A DNA stretch of 64,000 nt from JARRNE01 sp963824085 (GCA_963824085.1 CAWGNT010000012.1:1-64000), one strand, 5' to 3'; positions 25,288-34,336 are shown, counted from the stretch's first letter. Numbers and translations are program-made. The notes: generated by a model not told the origin, from the sequence alone.

Positions 25288-26473
25288 GACATCGGCATTG
25301 CGGCTCGTCGCAGTTTGGTTCTTGGTCGCGCTCGCAGGGAGCGCTAACGCTGCGCACTCAGCGTGCGGCGGGTCTTTCTCTGCGTGGCTCGACGGGGTCG
25401 GGAAGGAGGCGAAGTCAGCCGGACTTTCGAGAGCCGCTATCGCTCTACTTGATACGATAGAACCCAGCGGAAAGGTGCTGGCATTGGATCGCTCCCAGCG
25501 TGTCTTTGCCGAGGACTGGCTTACCTTCGCGGGCAGGATGGTCAACGACTACCGCCTCAAGACCGGCCGCGCGCAGCTACTGAGGTACGCAGATATCTTC
25601 GCTCGGGCAGAAGAGAGGTTCGGCGTACCCGGACCGGTCATCACGGCGTTCTGGGGACTGGAAACCGACTATGGCGCCAACCAGGGGACCTTCAACACCC
25701 TCGACGCTTTGGCAACCCTGGCGCACGACTGTCGGCGCTCCGGGCTGTTTCGTCCGCAGCTGATTGATGCCTTGCGGCTGGTCGACAAGGGTTATCTCGT
25801 GCCCACAGAGCTCGTCGGCGCCTGGGCCGGTGAGCTTGGGCAGATTCAGATGCTGCCGTCGGACTACCTCGCTTTCGCCAGCGACGGGGATGGTGACGGC
25901 AGGGTCGATCTGAAGGCGAGCAAACCGGATGTCATCATGACGGGGGCGCGATTCATTTCGCACCTTGGCTGGCGACGCGGGAAACCTTGGCTTGAAGAGG
26001 TTCGCGTGCCGGACCGGTTGCCGTGGGACCAAACCGGGACCTACGATCGTCTGCCGCGCTCGCAGTGGGCCGCCTGGGGTGTGCGACAAGCGTCCGGGGA
26101 CGAGTTACCGAGCGACAGCGTGGCGGCTGCCCTGCTGTTACCGATGGGGCGGCACGGCCCGGCCTTCCTCGCCTACGAGAACTATGAGGTGTATCTCAAG
26201 TGGAATCAGTCGCTCGTATACACGACGACGGCGGCCTATTTCGCGACGCGCTTGGCTGGTGCGTCGAAGGTGCGACCTGGTCGCCCGGACCCGGGCCTAT
26301 CCGTTGCGCAGATGAAGGTCCTCCAGCGCAAGCTCGTGCAGCTCGGCTATGACGTCGGCGAAATCGACGGCATTCTCGGCGCGCGCACTCGCGAAGCAGT
26401 CCGCAGAGAGCAGCTGCGGCACGGGCTGCCGGCCGACGCCTGGCCGACGCCGGCGCTGCTCTCGAAGCTATGA
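25208..26473 (+). CDS. lytic murein transglycosylase, MltB family, with PG-binding domain
   Basis: The enzyme cleaves peptidoglycan glycan strands to 1,6-anhydro ends. The catalytic region contains FWGLETDYGANQG with the active Glu, AGELGQIQMLPSDYLAFA and a C-terminal peptidoglycan-binding domain of about 60 residues (MKVLQRKLVQLGYDVGEIDG). This layout matches the SltB/MltB group with PGB domain. A signal peptide (LRLVAVWFLVALAGSANA) is present but no lipobox. ATG 25208 gives a long leader before the signal peptide; TTG 25298 would start exactly at it and may be the true start. It converges on mnmE. Confidence 0.88.
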   Translation: MTHPSVGESTRSPCSTRTPETADQRAETSALRLVAVWFLVALAGSANAAHSACGGSFSAWLDGVGKEAKSAGLSRAAIALLDTIEPSGKVLALDRSQRVFAEDWLTFAGRMVNDYRLKTGRAQLLRYADIFARAEERFGVPGPVITAFWGLETDYGANQGTFNTLDALATLAHDCRRSGLFRPQLIDALRLVDKGYLVPTELVGAWAGELGQIQMLPSDYLAFASDGDGDGRVDLKASKPDVIMTGARFISHLGWRRGKPWLEEVRVPDRLPWDQTGTYDRLPRSQWAAWGVRQASGDELPSDSVAAALLLPMGRHGPAFLAYENYEVYLKWNQSLVYTTTAAYFATRLAGASKVRPGRPDPGLSVAQMKVLQRKLVQLGYDVGEIDGILGARTREAVRREQLRHGLPADAWPTPALLSKL

Positions 26474-26597
26474 GGCCACGGCTTACGCGAACTGTATGAG
26501 CGGCGCTTGCGGTGAAAGTAAGTGTCCACTTCGATCCAAAACGATGCTACTTCCCACGAGGGGACAAGCTCCAAGGCGCAACAAGGACACGCAGTCG

Positions 26598-27941
26598 CTA
26601 TTTTCCAATACAAAACGTGGAAAAGATGCTTCCGAGCAGGTCTTCAGAGGTGAACTCGCCCGTGATCTCGCCCAGGGCACGATGTGCGAGGCGGAGATCC
26701 TCGGCGAGGAGCTCACTTGCGCTCCGCCGCACCAGGTGGTCCGCGGCTGAATGGAGACAGTGGAGGGCTCGCTCCAGAGCGACAAGGTGACGGCGACGTG
26801 CCAGGAATTGCCCTTCCACCCCGGAATGAAAACCCGCGACCTTTTTTAGATGCTGCCGTAGATGCTCGAGACCTTCCCCAGTGCGCGCCGAGATGGAAAT
26901 CTCTATCCCCGCAGGCGTATTGCGGGCACCAGCCGGCACACCCAGCAAGTCTACTTTGTTGCGAATGAAGGTTACGGGAGCTGCGGACGATAGGTAGGTA
27001 GGGTCGAAGCGCTGATGGGTAGGGTCGGCCAAGCCGTCGAATACCCACAAGATGCAGTCGGCTTGCTCCAATTGGCCACGCGTCCGGCGGACGCCCTCAA
27101 GCTCCACCGGGTCTACGGAGTGACGAAGCCCCGCGGTATCGACGACATGTAGCGGCATCCCGTCGATCTGGATCTCTTGCCGCACCAGATCGCGCGTGGT
27201 CCCCGGAATATCGGTGACGATAGCCACGTCAGATCCCGACAGGGCGTTCAGAAGGCTCGATTTCCCGGCATTCGGGGGCCCGGCGATCACGACCCGAAGC
27301 CCTTCGCGGATGAGCTGGCCTTGATGGGCACTGGCCATCACATCGCCAAGCTGGTGGATGAGCTCTTGTAGACCTGCGCGAATTTCCGAGTCGGTATAGG
27401 AATCAGTCTCTTCGTCGGGAAAGTCGAGTGTCGCCTCGACGAGGGTGCGCATCGCTATCAGCCCATCCGCCAGTTGCTGAACTCGACGGGAGAGCTCGCC
27501 TTGCAGCGTACGACTCGCCAGCCGTGCCGCGAGCTCAGTGGTGCTCTCAATCAGGTCGGCAACGGCTTCCGCCTGGGTTAGGTCCATCTTTCCGTTCAGA
27601 AATGCGCGCTCACTGAACTCCCCAGGCCGGGCCAGGCGGGCCCCCAGCTCGATGGTTCGCCGCAGCAACAGGTCCATAACGACGGGGCCGCCATGGGCCT
27701 GAAGCTCGAGCACGTGCTCTCCGGTGAAGGAGCGCGGACCCGGAAAATAAAGCGCAATCCCTTCGTCGATCGGAGAGCCGTCGGCCGAGCGAAATGCTCC
27801 GAACGTGGCTAGGCGTGCCTTTGGAACACGGCCGAGCATGGAAAGAGCGATGGACGGTACGAATGGCCCGGAGACCCGCACTATCCCAACGCCGCCTATT
27901 CCCGACGGTGTGGCTAGCGCAGCAATGGTCTCCCGGACCAC
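26598..27941 (-). CDS. mnmE: tRNA modification GTPase MnmE
   Basis: MnmE works with MnmG to add the carboxymethylaminomethyl group at the wobble uridine of some tRNAs. The 447-residue protein has an N-terminal folate-binding domain, a helical domain, an inserted G domain (GPPNAGKSSLLN, DIPGTTRD, DTAGLRH, RNKVD) and the C-terminal FCIGK motif. It follows yidC by 33 bp, as in the classic rpmH-rnpA-yidD-yidC-mnmE run. The usual next genes mnmG, rsmG, parA and parB are absent here; a transglycosylase faces it instead. Confidence 0.97.
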   Translation of the reverse strand: MVRETIAALATPSGIGGVGIVRVSGPFVPSIALSMLGRVPKARLATFGAFRSADGSPIDEGIALYFPGPRSFTGEHVLELQAHGGPVVMDLLLRRTIELGARLARPGEFSERAFLNGKMDLTQAEAVADLIESTTELAARLASRTLQGELSRRVQQLADGLIAMRTLVEATLDFPDEETDSYTDSEIRAGLQELIHQLGDVMASAHQGQLIREGLRVVIAGPPNAGKSSLLNALSGSDVAIVTDIPGTTRDLVRQEIQIDGMPLHVVDTAGLRHSVDPVELEGVRRTRGQLEQADCILWVFDGLADPTHQRFDPTYLSSAAPVTFIRNKVDLLGVPAGARNTPAGIEISISARTGEGLEHLRQHLKKVAGFHSGVEGQFLARRRHLVALERALHCLHSAADHLVRRSASELLAEDLRLAHRALGEITGEFTSEDLLGSIFSTFCIGK

Positions 27942-27974
27942 GAAAGGGGCTGCACTAGGCGGGCGGTGCGCGTT

Positions 27975-29648
27975 TTAGTGCCTCGCCTTCGCAGCCGCCT
28001 GCTCGATAGTTCGAGTGATGTTCCATTGTTGAGCAATGGAAAGGACGTTGTTTACCACCCAATAGAGTACAAGGCCTGCCGGGAAGAACGCGAAGAAAAC
28101 TGTGAAAACAAACGGAAGACTCATCATGACTTTCGCCTGGATCGGATCCGGAGGGGCGGGGTTCAGCTTCTGCTGAATGAACATAGACACGCCCATGATC
28201 AGGGGAAGTACGAAGTAAGGATCCGGAGCGGAAAGGTTATTGATCCAAAGGGCGAATGGCGCTTGGCGAAGCTCGACGCTGTCAAGCAGGACCCAGTAGA
28301 GGGAGATAAAGACAGGGATCTGGACAACGATCGGAAGGCAGCCACCAAGTGGATTGATCTTTTCCTTCTTGTAGAGGTCCATCATCGCCTGGTTGAGGCG
28401 TTGCTTGTCATCTCCATAGCGGTCCTTCAGTGCCTGCATTCGCGGGGTGAGTCTCCGCATGTTGGCCATCGACTTGTAGCTCGTCTCCGAGAGCTTGTAA
28501 AAGGCGGCCTTGATGAGAATCGTCAATATAATGATGGCCCATCCCCAGTTGCCGACGAGTGAATGTATCTTCTGCAACAGCCAGTAAATAGGTTGTGCAA
28601 TGACGGTCAACCACCCGTAGTCGACGGTGAGGTCAAGACCAGGGGCCACGGACGCGAGCGTGTCTTGCAGCTTAGGTCCCGCGAAGATCCGGTCGTTGAA
28701 GGAGTGCGATGAGCCGCTCGGGACGGTGAGCGGGGCCGAATAGAGACCAATAATGTAACGAGAGCCGTCGAGGACGCTGGTATAGAAAGTCGCGGCTGCC
28801 CCTCGCGGCGGGATCCAGGCCGCCATGAAGTAGTGCTGAATCATGGCGATCCATCCGTCTGTGACCTGTTTGTCCAGACGCTGTTTCTGCATGTCCTTGA
28901 ACGACACCTTTTGGTACTTGTCCTGCGGCCCGTAGTACACACCTCCCGTGTAGGTGTGCACGAATTTGGCCTCATTCGGGTCATGAAGCTCAGTGCGTTG
29001 CAGTTGACTGTATTCACGCACGACAAGCGGTGCACCGCTGCCGTTGGTGACCTCCTGGGTCATGGCGATGACGTAGCTACCGCGCATGAACCTGTAGCGC
29101 TTGTGGACTTGCACACCGGAGCTGTCGGTCCAGACGAGGTCTACTTCGAGGCTGTCCCGATCCGGTCCAAGGCTGTAACTCGTTGCGGTCGTTGTAAAGA
29201 GGGCCTCGTGGGTCGGTAGTCGTCCAGGCTCACCGCTCAGCAAGCCAGACTGGGCGATGAACATGTTAGGCGGCGCGGGTTTCATTAGCCGAACCTTGTC
29301 GTTCGGGCGATCTGGGCTTACAGGATAATTCTTGAGCCAAATGCTCTCGATCGTTCCTCCGCGAGGGGAAATCTCAAGGCGAAGGACGTCCGTATCGACG
29401 CTGATGGTCGAACCCTGATCCGCCTCACCTGTGGTAGTGGGGGCCAGCGTCGGTGTACTGGTAGGTTGATGCGGGGCAGCAGCCGGTACCTGAGGAATTC
29501 CTTCCGGCGTCGAGGAGGCAGCGTGCTCGGGCGCTTCCGCAACGGCCGGGGGTTCGCGGGCGCCTCCGTAGTCAGCCATCCACGCCTGATAGATGAGCAG
29601 AAGGACAGCAGCGAGGGCGAATAGAAGAATAAGGCGCAGGTTATCCAT
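27975..29648 (-). CDS. yidC: membrane protein insertase YidC
   Basis: YidC inserts and folds inner-membrane proteins, alone or with SecYEG. The 557-residue protein starts with a membrane helix (LRLILLFALAAVLLLIYQAWM), then a Pro/Thr-rich linker, a periplasmic beta-sandwich domain, and the five-helix core with VGNWGWAIIILTILIKA and the conserved hydrophilic-groove arginine region. Length and order match the gammaproteobacterial long form. Its start overlaps the yidD stop by 8 bp. Confidence 0.97.
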   Translation of the reverse strand: MDNLRLILLFALAAVLLLIYQAWMADYGGAREPPAVAEAPEHAASSTPEGIPQVPAAAPHQPTSTPTLAPTTTGEADQGSTISVDTDVLRLEISPRGGTIESIWLKNYPVSPDRPNDKVRLMKPAPPNMFIAQSGLLSGEPGRLPTHEALFTTTATSYSLGPDRDSLEVDLVWTDSSGVQVHKRYRFMRGSYVIAMTQEVTNGSGAPLVVREYSQLQRTELHDPNEAKFVHTYTGGVYYGPQDKYQKVSFKDMQKQRLDKQVTDGWIAMIQHYFMAAWIPPRGAAATFYTSVLDGSRYIIGLYSAPLTVPSGSSHSFNDRIFAGPKLQDTLASVAPGLDLTVDYGWLTVIAQPIYWLLQKIHSLVGNWGWAIIILTILIKAAFYKLSETSYKSMANMRRLTPRMQALKDRYGDDKQRLNQAMMDLYKKEKINPLGGCLPIVVQIPVFISLYWVLLDSVELRQAPFALWINNLSAPDPYFVLPLIMGVSMFIQQKLNPAPPDPIQAKVMMSLPFVFTVFFAFFPAGLVLYWVVNNVLSIAQQWNITRTIEQAAAKARH

Positions 29649-29877
29649 GGGGAGAGCCGTTCAATTCGTCGGGTACGGGATCGTAGCCGCCGGCATGCCA
29701 TGGGTGGCACCGCGAGAGGCGGCGGAGCGCGAACCAGAGGCCGCGGGCGGGGCCGTGTCGCGCGATGGCTTCAGCAGCGTATTGGGAACAACTAGGGTAG
29801 AAGCGGCAGTGGTTTCCGAGAAAGGGACTCAGAAGGTACTGATATGCACGGATTAAAACGATGAGGAGCCTGCGCAT
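29641..29877 (-). CDS. yidD: membrane protein insertion efficiency factor YidD
   Basis: YidD is a small membrane-associated protein that assists YidC-dependent insertion. The 78-residue chain has a hydrophobic N-terminus (LLIVLIRAYQYLLSPFLG), the cysteine motif CRFYPSCSQYA and the C-terminal WHAGGYDPVP. It overlaps rnpA by 25 bp upstream and yidC by 8 bp downstream, so translation of the three is probably linked. ATG 29877 is unambiguous. Confidence 0.95.
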   Translation of the reverse strand: MRRLLIVLIRAYQYLLSPFLGNHCRFYPSCSQYAAEAIARHGPARGLWFALRRLSRCHPWHAGGYDPVPDELNGSPHG

Positions 29878-30236
29878 AGCTGCTGAACAATCTTCTTCCA
29901 GTGTGCGGAGAGCGACGCTCTGAGCGTCCCATTCCCTGATTCGGTGGCGCGGTGCCGGCAGAGCACGACGTAGTCGATACGAGCGAGATCTTGCCGGTGC
30001 TTGCGAAAGCTCTCGCGCACGATGCGCTTGAGTCGCGTGCGCTGAACTGCTCCGGGTGCGCATCTCTTGGCGATGACAAGACCGAGTCGTGCAGTGTCGC
30101 CCTCGTTGGGGCGCGCGAGAACGGTGAAGTAGTCGTCGACGGATTTAGCTGGGCGGGCGAAGACGCGCCGATATTCCCGCGAGCGACGGAGACGGGCGGA
30201 TCGTGGAAAGCCCGCTCCCGTTGGGCCTCTTCTCAG
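29853..30236 (-). CDS. rnpA: ribonuclease P protein component
   Basis: RnpA helps the P RNA to mature tRNA 5' ends. The family pattern is clear: FPRSARLRRSREYRRVFARP, LGLVIAKRCAPGAVQRTRLK and KRIVRESFRKHRQDL. Between the rpmH stop and that similarity there is no ATG, GTG or TTG in frame. Candidates are CTG at 30236, overlapping the rpmH stop, or ACG at 30221, a few bases after AGAGG. The frame also stays open upstream through all of rpmH to 30611, as in Thermus, where a long RnpA overlaps rpmH. The start given here is the CTG and is uncertain. Confidence 0.85.
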   Translation of the reverse strand: MRRGPTGAGFPRSARLRRSREYRRVFARPAKSVDDYFTVLARPNEGDTARLGLVIAKRCAPGAVQRTRLKRIVRESFRKHRQDLARIDYVVLCRHRATESGNGTLRASLSAHWKKIVQQLCAGSSSF

Positions 30237-30367
30237 GGAATTAGGCGTACGCGTCCCTTCGCCCGGCGTGCCTTCAATACCTTTCGGCCGTTTCTCGTCG
30301 CCATGCGGGCGCGAAAACCGTGGGTGCGTGCACGTTTCAGGAGGCTGGGTTGGAAGGTTCTCTTCAT
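30233..30367 (-). CDS. rpmH: ribosomal protein bL34
   Basis: The 44-residue basic protein (MKRTFQPSLLKRARTHGF) is a part of the large ribosomal subunit. Sequence and length match bL34, except that the end reads RVRLIP. It is first in the rpmH-rnpA-yidD-yidC-mnmE transcript, diverges from dnaA, and is driven by the strong promoter at 30432-30460. The frame is open upstream for about 70 codons, but that part overlaps the promoter. Confidence 0.97.
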   Translation of the reverse strand: MKRTFQPSLLKRARTHGFRARMATRNGRKVLKARRAKGRVRLIP

Positions 30368-30431
30368 GGATGACAATCTCGGGGAACGGGCAGCGCCAGA
30401 CTGCAATGGAAAGGACAAACAAAGACGCGCG

Positions 30432-30460
30432 ATTATATTTTTTGGCCGGTCCGCGGTCAA
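30432..30460 (-). promoter_or_regulatory. rpmH sigma-70 promoter
   Basis: On the minus strand TTGACC (30460-30455) and a perfect TATAAT (30437-30432) are 17 bp apart. Transcription would begin about 55-60 bases before the rpmH ATG at 30367. This is the best consensus promoter I found in the window. Confidence 0.8.
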
Positions 30461-30491
30461 CGCAGAGTGCGAAATTGCCCGAATCGCGCCC

Positions 30492-30500
30492 TGTGGATAA
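30492..30500 (-). promoter_or_regulatory. DnaA box in dnaA upstream region
   Basis: TGTGGATAA on the plus strand is the perfect complement of TTATCCACA. It is the only exact box in the rpmH-dnaA spacer and may serve dnaA autoregulation. Confidence 0.7.
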
Positions 30501-30604
30501 GTGCCGGAAAGAGATATAGACTCCGAGCCCGGTATACATCGAACGGGGACGGCACCATGAGTGACCGTGTCCACGCATGCAGTAGCGCGCAGCGCGGGGG
30601 AGAA

Positions 30605-31957
30605 ATGTCAATGAGCGTCTGGGAGCAGTGTGTATCTTTCCTCAAGGGAGACTTGACGGCCGCGGAATATAGTACCTGGATATTGCCTTTACAGGCGGCT
30701 GAGGAAGCGAGCCGCATTCGCGTCTACGCACCAAATCGCTTTGTAAAGGAGTGGGTCCGACAGCACTACGAGGAGAGAATTACAAACATCTGCACAGACT
30801 TGAGCAAGGGACGGATTGTCAACGTCGCATTTGGCATCGGGTCGCTGCGACAATCCAGTGCCAGAGCGGAGTCCGACGAAAAAGGAACCGGAAGGCGTGT
30901 AGCCGGACCAGGAAACGGTTTTGCAGAGCGGCGAACGGGCAGCAACCTAAGCCCTGAGTTCAGCTTCGACACCTTTGTGGAGGGGAAATCGAACCAGATC
31001 GCACGGGCAGCATCCATTCAAATAGGGCAGAACCCGGGCACTGCTTACAATCCACTCTTCATTTACGGAGGGGTGGGTCTCGGCAAGACCCACTTGATGC
31101 ATGCGGTCGGCAACATGATTCTAGGGACGAGCTCAGCGGCCCGAGTGGTTTACATGCATTCGGAGCGGTTCGTTGCGGAGATGATAAAGGCGCTGCAACA
31201 TAACCGCATAGACGAATTCAAGAAGCGGTATCGCTCCGTGAATGCGTTGCTAATCGATGACGTTCAGTTCTTCGCGGGCAAGGAAAGGTCTCAGGAGGAG
31301 TTCTTCCACACGTTCAATGCGTTGTTTGAATCGCGGCAGCAAATCGTCCTATCGAGTGACCGCTTTCCGAAAGAGGTCCACGGCCTCGAAGAGAGGTTGC
31401 GATCGCGTTTCGGCTGGGGTCTTACCGTGCAGATCGAACCACCTGATCTGGAAACGAGAGTAGCGATCCTTCACAGCAAGGCAAGTCAGTTGCGTATAGA
31501 CCTTCCCGACGATGTCGCGTTCTTTGTTGGGCGGCGCATTCGGTCGAATATCCGTGATCTCGAAGGGGCCCTTCGCCGGTTGGGTGCGAACTCTCAGTTT
31601 ACGGGACGGCCCATTAACGCGGAGTTCGCAAAGGAAGCACTGCGGGACATGCTTGCAGCGCAAGACAAACAGGTGACAATTGAGAACATACAAAAGACTG
31701 TCGCCGAATATTACAAGATTAGGACGGCGGAGCTGCTGTCGAGCAAGAGAAGCAGATCCATCGCCAGGCCTCGCCAAATCGCTATGGCGCTCGCCAAGGA
31801 GTTGACGAAACATAGCCTACCGGAAATAGGAAATGCGTTCGGCGGCAGAGATCATACGACGGTGCTGCACGCGACGCGTAAGATCAAGAGCCTGATCGAG
31901 GCGGAGGCCGGAATCGAAGAGGATTATAAGAACCTGTTGAGAACCCTGACGTCATGA
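30605..31957 (+). CDS. dnaA: chromosomal replication initiator DnaA
   Basis: DnaA binds DnaA boxes at oriC and opens the duplex. The 450-residue protein has the N-terminal helicase-loading domain (MSMSVWEQCVSFLKGDL), a variable linker, the AAA+ core with Walker A GGVGLGKTHL and Walker B LLIDDVQFF, and the C-terminal HTH with signature GGRDHTTVLHA. ATG 30605 follows GGGGGAGAA and gives the family's N-terminus; a frame open to 30467 is upstream leader. It is followed by the DnaA-box cluster and dnaN. Confidence 0.97.
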   Translation: MSMSVWEQCVSFLKGDLTAAEYSTWILPLQAAEEASRIRVYAPNRFVKEWVRQHYEERITNICTDLSKGRIVNVAFGIGSLRQSSARAESDEKGTGRRVAGPGNGFAERRTGSNLSPEFSFDTFVEGKSNQIARAASIQIGQNPGTAYNPLFIYGGVGLGKTHLMHAVGNMILGTSSAARVVYMHSERFVAEMIKALQHNRIDEFKKRYRSVNALLIDDVQFFAGKERSQEEFFHTFNALFESRQQIVLSSDRFPKEVHGLEERLRSRFGWGLTVQIEPPDLETRVAILHSKASQLRIDLPDDVAFFVGRRIRSNIRDLEGALRRLGANSQFTGRPINAEFAKEALRDMLAAQDKQVTIENIQKTVAEYYKIRTAELLSSKRSRSIARPRQIAMALAKELTKHSLPEIGNAFGGRDHTTVLHATRKIKSLIEAEAGIEEDYKNLLRTLTS

Positions 31958-32142
31958 TGTGGATAGAGCTGTGGACGAAATTTAGAAGAATCTTATCCAC
32001 AGTATAGTCACGGCCTATGGGCGGTTTATGCTTAGCAAAGCATCCAAGGCAACCCATTGAACGAACAAGAAATCTCCGGGGTTCCAAGGCTTTTGCACCG
32101 ATGTTATAACAACAGCTAGATATATAGAGTACTGAGATCGTT
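31958..32142. other. candidate replication origin between dnaA and dnaN
   Basis: Within 45 bp lie TGTGGATAG (31958-31966), TGTGGACGA (31970-31978) and a perfect TTATCCACA (31993-32001), three DnaA boxes in mixed orientation. An AT-rich stretch follows at about 32100-32142 (TTATAACAACAGCTAGATAT). A DnaA-box cluster next to an AT-rich segment beside dnaA is how origins look in related species. The rpmH-dnaA spacer is the alternative site and holds just one exact box. Confidence 0.6.
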
Positions 32143-33237
32143 ATGCAAATTCGTGCAACGCGGGAGCAGGTGATGCCGGCACTGATGCGCGTCAGTGGGG
32201 TGGTCGAACGACGGCAAACACTGCCGATTTTGGGAAACTTGCTGATATCCGCGACCGACTCGTGCGTGCGGCTGACGGGAACGGACCTGGAGGTCGAGGT
32301 GCAATCGGAATTTTCAGCGGATGTCGGTGAGCCGGGGGATGTGACGATTCCGGCACGGAAGTTTATGGACATCTGTCGCGCACTTCCGGAAGGTGCCGAG
32401 ATGTTCTTGAAGGTTGAACAAGAGAGGGCGGCGCTGGTAGCAGGACGCAGTCGGTTTGCGCTAGGGACGTTGCCGGCGAAAGGATTTCCGATCATGGAAG
32501 TGGGAGGGGGAGAGCACCGCATAGAGCTGGAGCAGGGGAGGTTGAAGTACATACTGGACAAGACGGCATTTGCGATGGCGCATCAGGACGTTCGCTATTA
32601 TCTGAATGGGCTTTTGTTGTCACTGAAAGATGGGGGGGTCACGGCCGTTGCCACGGACGGGCATCGCTTGGCGAAGGTAGAGATCAGTTTGGACGTGGGG
32701 GGCGACGTGGAGGTCATTCTTCCACGGAAGACGGTTATGGAATTGAATCGGCTATTGAGTGGGACCGATTATCCATGTGCGATTGACTTTTCTGAGAAGT
32801 CGGCGCGAGTGTCTATAGACGAAACAGTGTTGACCTCGAAGCTTGTGGACGGGAGATATCCGGACTACCAACGCGTAATTCCGCGCGGGGGGCAGAGGTT
32901 AGCGGTTGCGGATCGCGAAGCGTTGCGGCAGGCACTGGGTCGGACGGCGATCCTGTCGAACGAGAAATACAAGGGAGTGACACTTAGCTTCGAGCCTGGC
33001 GGGCTGAAATGCCTGGCGCATAACCCGGAGCAGGAGGAGGCGGAGGAGGATCTGACGGTTGAGTATGAGGGGGAGAGGACGGCAATCGGATTTAATGTGG
33101 GGTACTTGATGGATGTGCTGAACGTGTTGGACAAGGATGAGGTTGAGATCATGTTTACCGATTCGAATAACAGTGCAGTTCTGCGAAATCGTGGGGTGGA
33201 AGGGGAAACCTTCGTGGTCATGCCAATGCGTCTTTGA
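32143..33237 (+). CDS. dnaN: DNA polymerase III sliding clamp (beta)
   Basis: The ring-shaped clamp tethers DNA polymerase III to DNA. The 364-residue protein has the three clamp domains, with typical VVERRQTLPILGNLL, YYLNGLLL and VVMPMRL at the very end, where the hydrophobic partner-binding pocket is completed. Its AT content is a little higher than that of neighbours. recF, which normally follows, is missing; the next DNA contains a parS-like site and a decayed insertion sequence. Confidence 0.97.
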   Translation: MQIRATREQVMPALMRVSGVVERRQTLPILGNLLISATDSCVRLTGTDLEVEVQSEFSADVGEPGDVTIPARKFMDICRALPEGAEMFLKVEQERAALVAGRSRFALGTLPAKGFPIMEVGGGEHRIELEQGRLKYILDKTAFAMAHQDVRYYLNGLLLSLKDGGVTAVATDGHRLAKVEISLDVGGDVEVILPRKTVMELNRLLSGTDYPCAIDFSEKSARVSIDETVLTSKLVDGRYPDYQRVIPRGGQRLAVADREALRQALGRTAILSNEKYKGVTLSFEPGGLKCLAHNPEQEEAEEDLTVEYEGERTAIGFNVGYLMDVLNVLDKDEVEIMFTDSNNSAVLRNRGVEGETFVVMPMRL

Positions 33238-33310
33238 TGTGCTTGCGGCACCAGGGGGGCTCTGAGGCAACAGGCGCCGCCCAGCGAAACCGGGTCGACA
33301 TAAGTAGAGC

Positions 33311-33326
33311 GGTTCCACGTGGAACC
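33311..33326. promoter_or_regulatory. parS-like ParB-binding site, copy 1
   Basis: GGTTCCACGTGGAACC is a perfect 16-bp palindrome and differs by one base per half from the Pseudomonas-type parS TGTTCCACGTGGAACA. ParB loads at such sites near the origin to segregate chromosomes. It lies 74 bp after dnaN. Confidence 0.8.
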
Positions 33327-33340
33327 ATTTCGGCGCCTGA

Positions 33341-34299
33341 TTAGCAGGGAGTGTCAGCCATGCGAATCCGGCGCTCGGGGCGGGGACCGGTGGCCACGGC
33401 GGCGGCCAGCAGGCGACCGGGCAGGGCATGCAGGTCGAAGCGGCGATTAAACCGATAGGTGATGGCCCCCAGGTAGCGCTCGGCGTACTTGGCGAGAAAG
33501 TCGACCCGCTGAGGCCCGTTTTCACGTTACCGAGGACGGTGTTCCCCGGAGGACGATGGTTCGAGCCGCATGTGACGCCCGCGAAACAGGCCAGCCCATC
33601 GCAGCGCACGGTGGTGCCGGGGCACAGCGTTTCACTCGCCCAGGCGGCGATCGCCTTGCGCGTAAAGCCCGGCAGCTGCGCAAATTTGGCCCGCAGCGGA
33701 TGGCCTTGCTCATTCACCGAGACCGCCGCGAGGAAGGGCACCTTGTTCGCCGAGCCGCGCCCGACGGTCCCGTCGCTCAGCTCCCCGCCGAGGTAGGCAT
33801 CGTCGAGCTGGACCGTCCCCGTCAACCGGTAGCCGGCCTCGCGCTCCACCATGGCCTGCATCAGCTTGTGGTGCATGAGCCAGGCGGTGGGATAGCTCAC
33901 CCCCAGAGCGCGCTTCAGGGCCAGGGCCGAGAGACCGCTCTTGGCCTGGCTGATGAGGTACATGGCCAGAAACCACACCGTCAGCGCCAGCTTGGTGCCC
34001 TCGAACAGGGTGCCGGCGATCAGCGAGGTCTGATGATGGCAGCGGTTGCACTGAAAGGTCTTGCGGGCCTTGACCCGCAGCACGCAGTGGGCCGCCCCAC
34101 CACAGCACGGGCAGCGAAAGCCGTGCGGCCAACGCGCCTCCTCCAACGCCGCCTCGCACTGCGCCTCGGTACCACGCGCCTGAAACAACTCAAGCAACGA
34201 CTTCCCTGACTGAACAGGGTCCGGCTTGTTTTTTGGGCGAAAACGAGTTTTCCGGTTTGAGCAACGGAACAGAAAGTCCCGGGCGGCGCACGGATTCAT
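33341..34299 (-). pseudogene. IS1595-family (ISXO2-like) transposase, decayed
   Basis: The N-terminal part is intact: a zinc-ribbon (CPCCGGAAHCVL...CNRCHHQ), then WFLAMYLISQAKSGLSALALKR and the first acidic motif VQLDDAYLGGE and second VRCDGLACFAGV. After that the region usually spanning about 20 residues is shortened, and a frameshift follows NTVLGNVKTGLSG. The remainder in another frame reads YRFNRRFDLHALPGRLLAAA and ends MADTPC before a stop at 33341. The transposase is thus inactive. I could not define terminal inverted repeats, so the element's boundaries are unknown. It occupies the place of recF. Confidence 0.85.
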
Positions 34300-34336
34300 G
34301 CTGAATGGGGGGCTGTTGAAGCGTTTGTTTGCGCTT

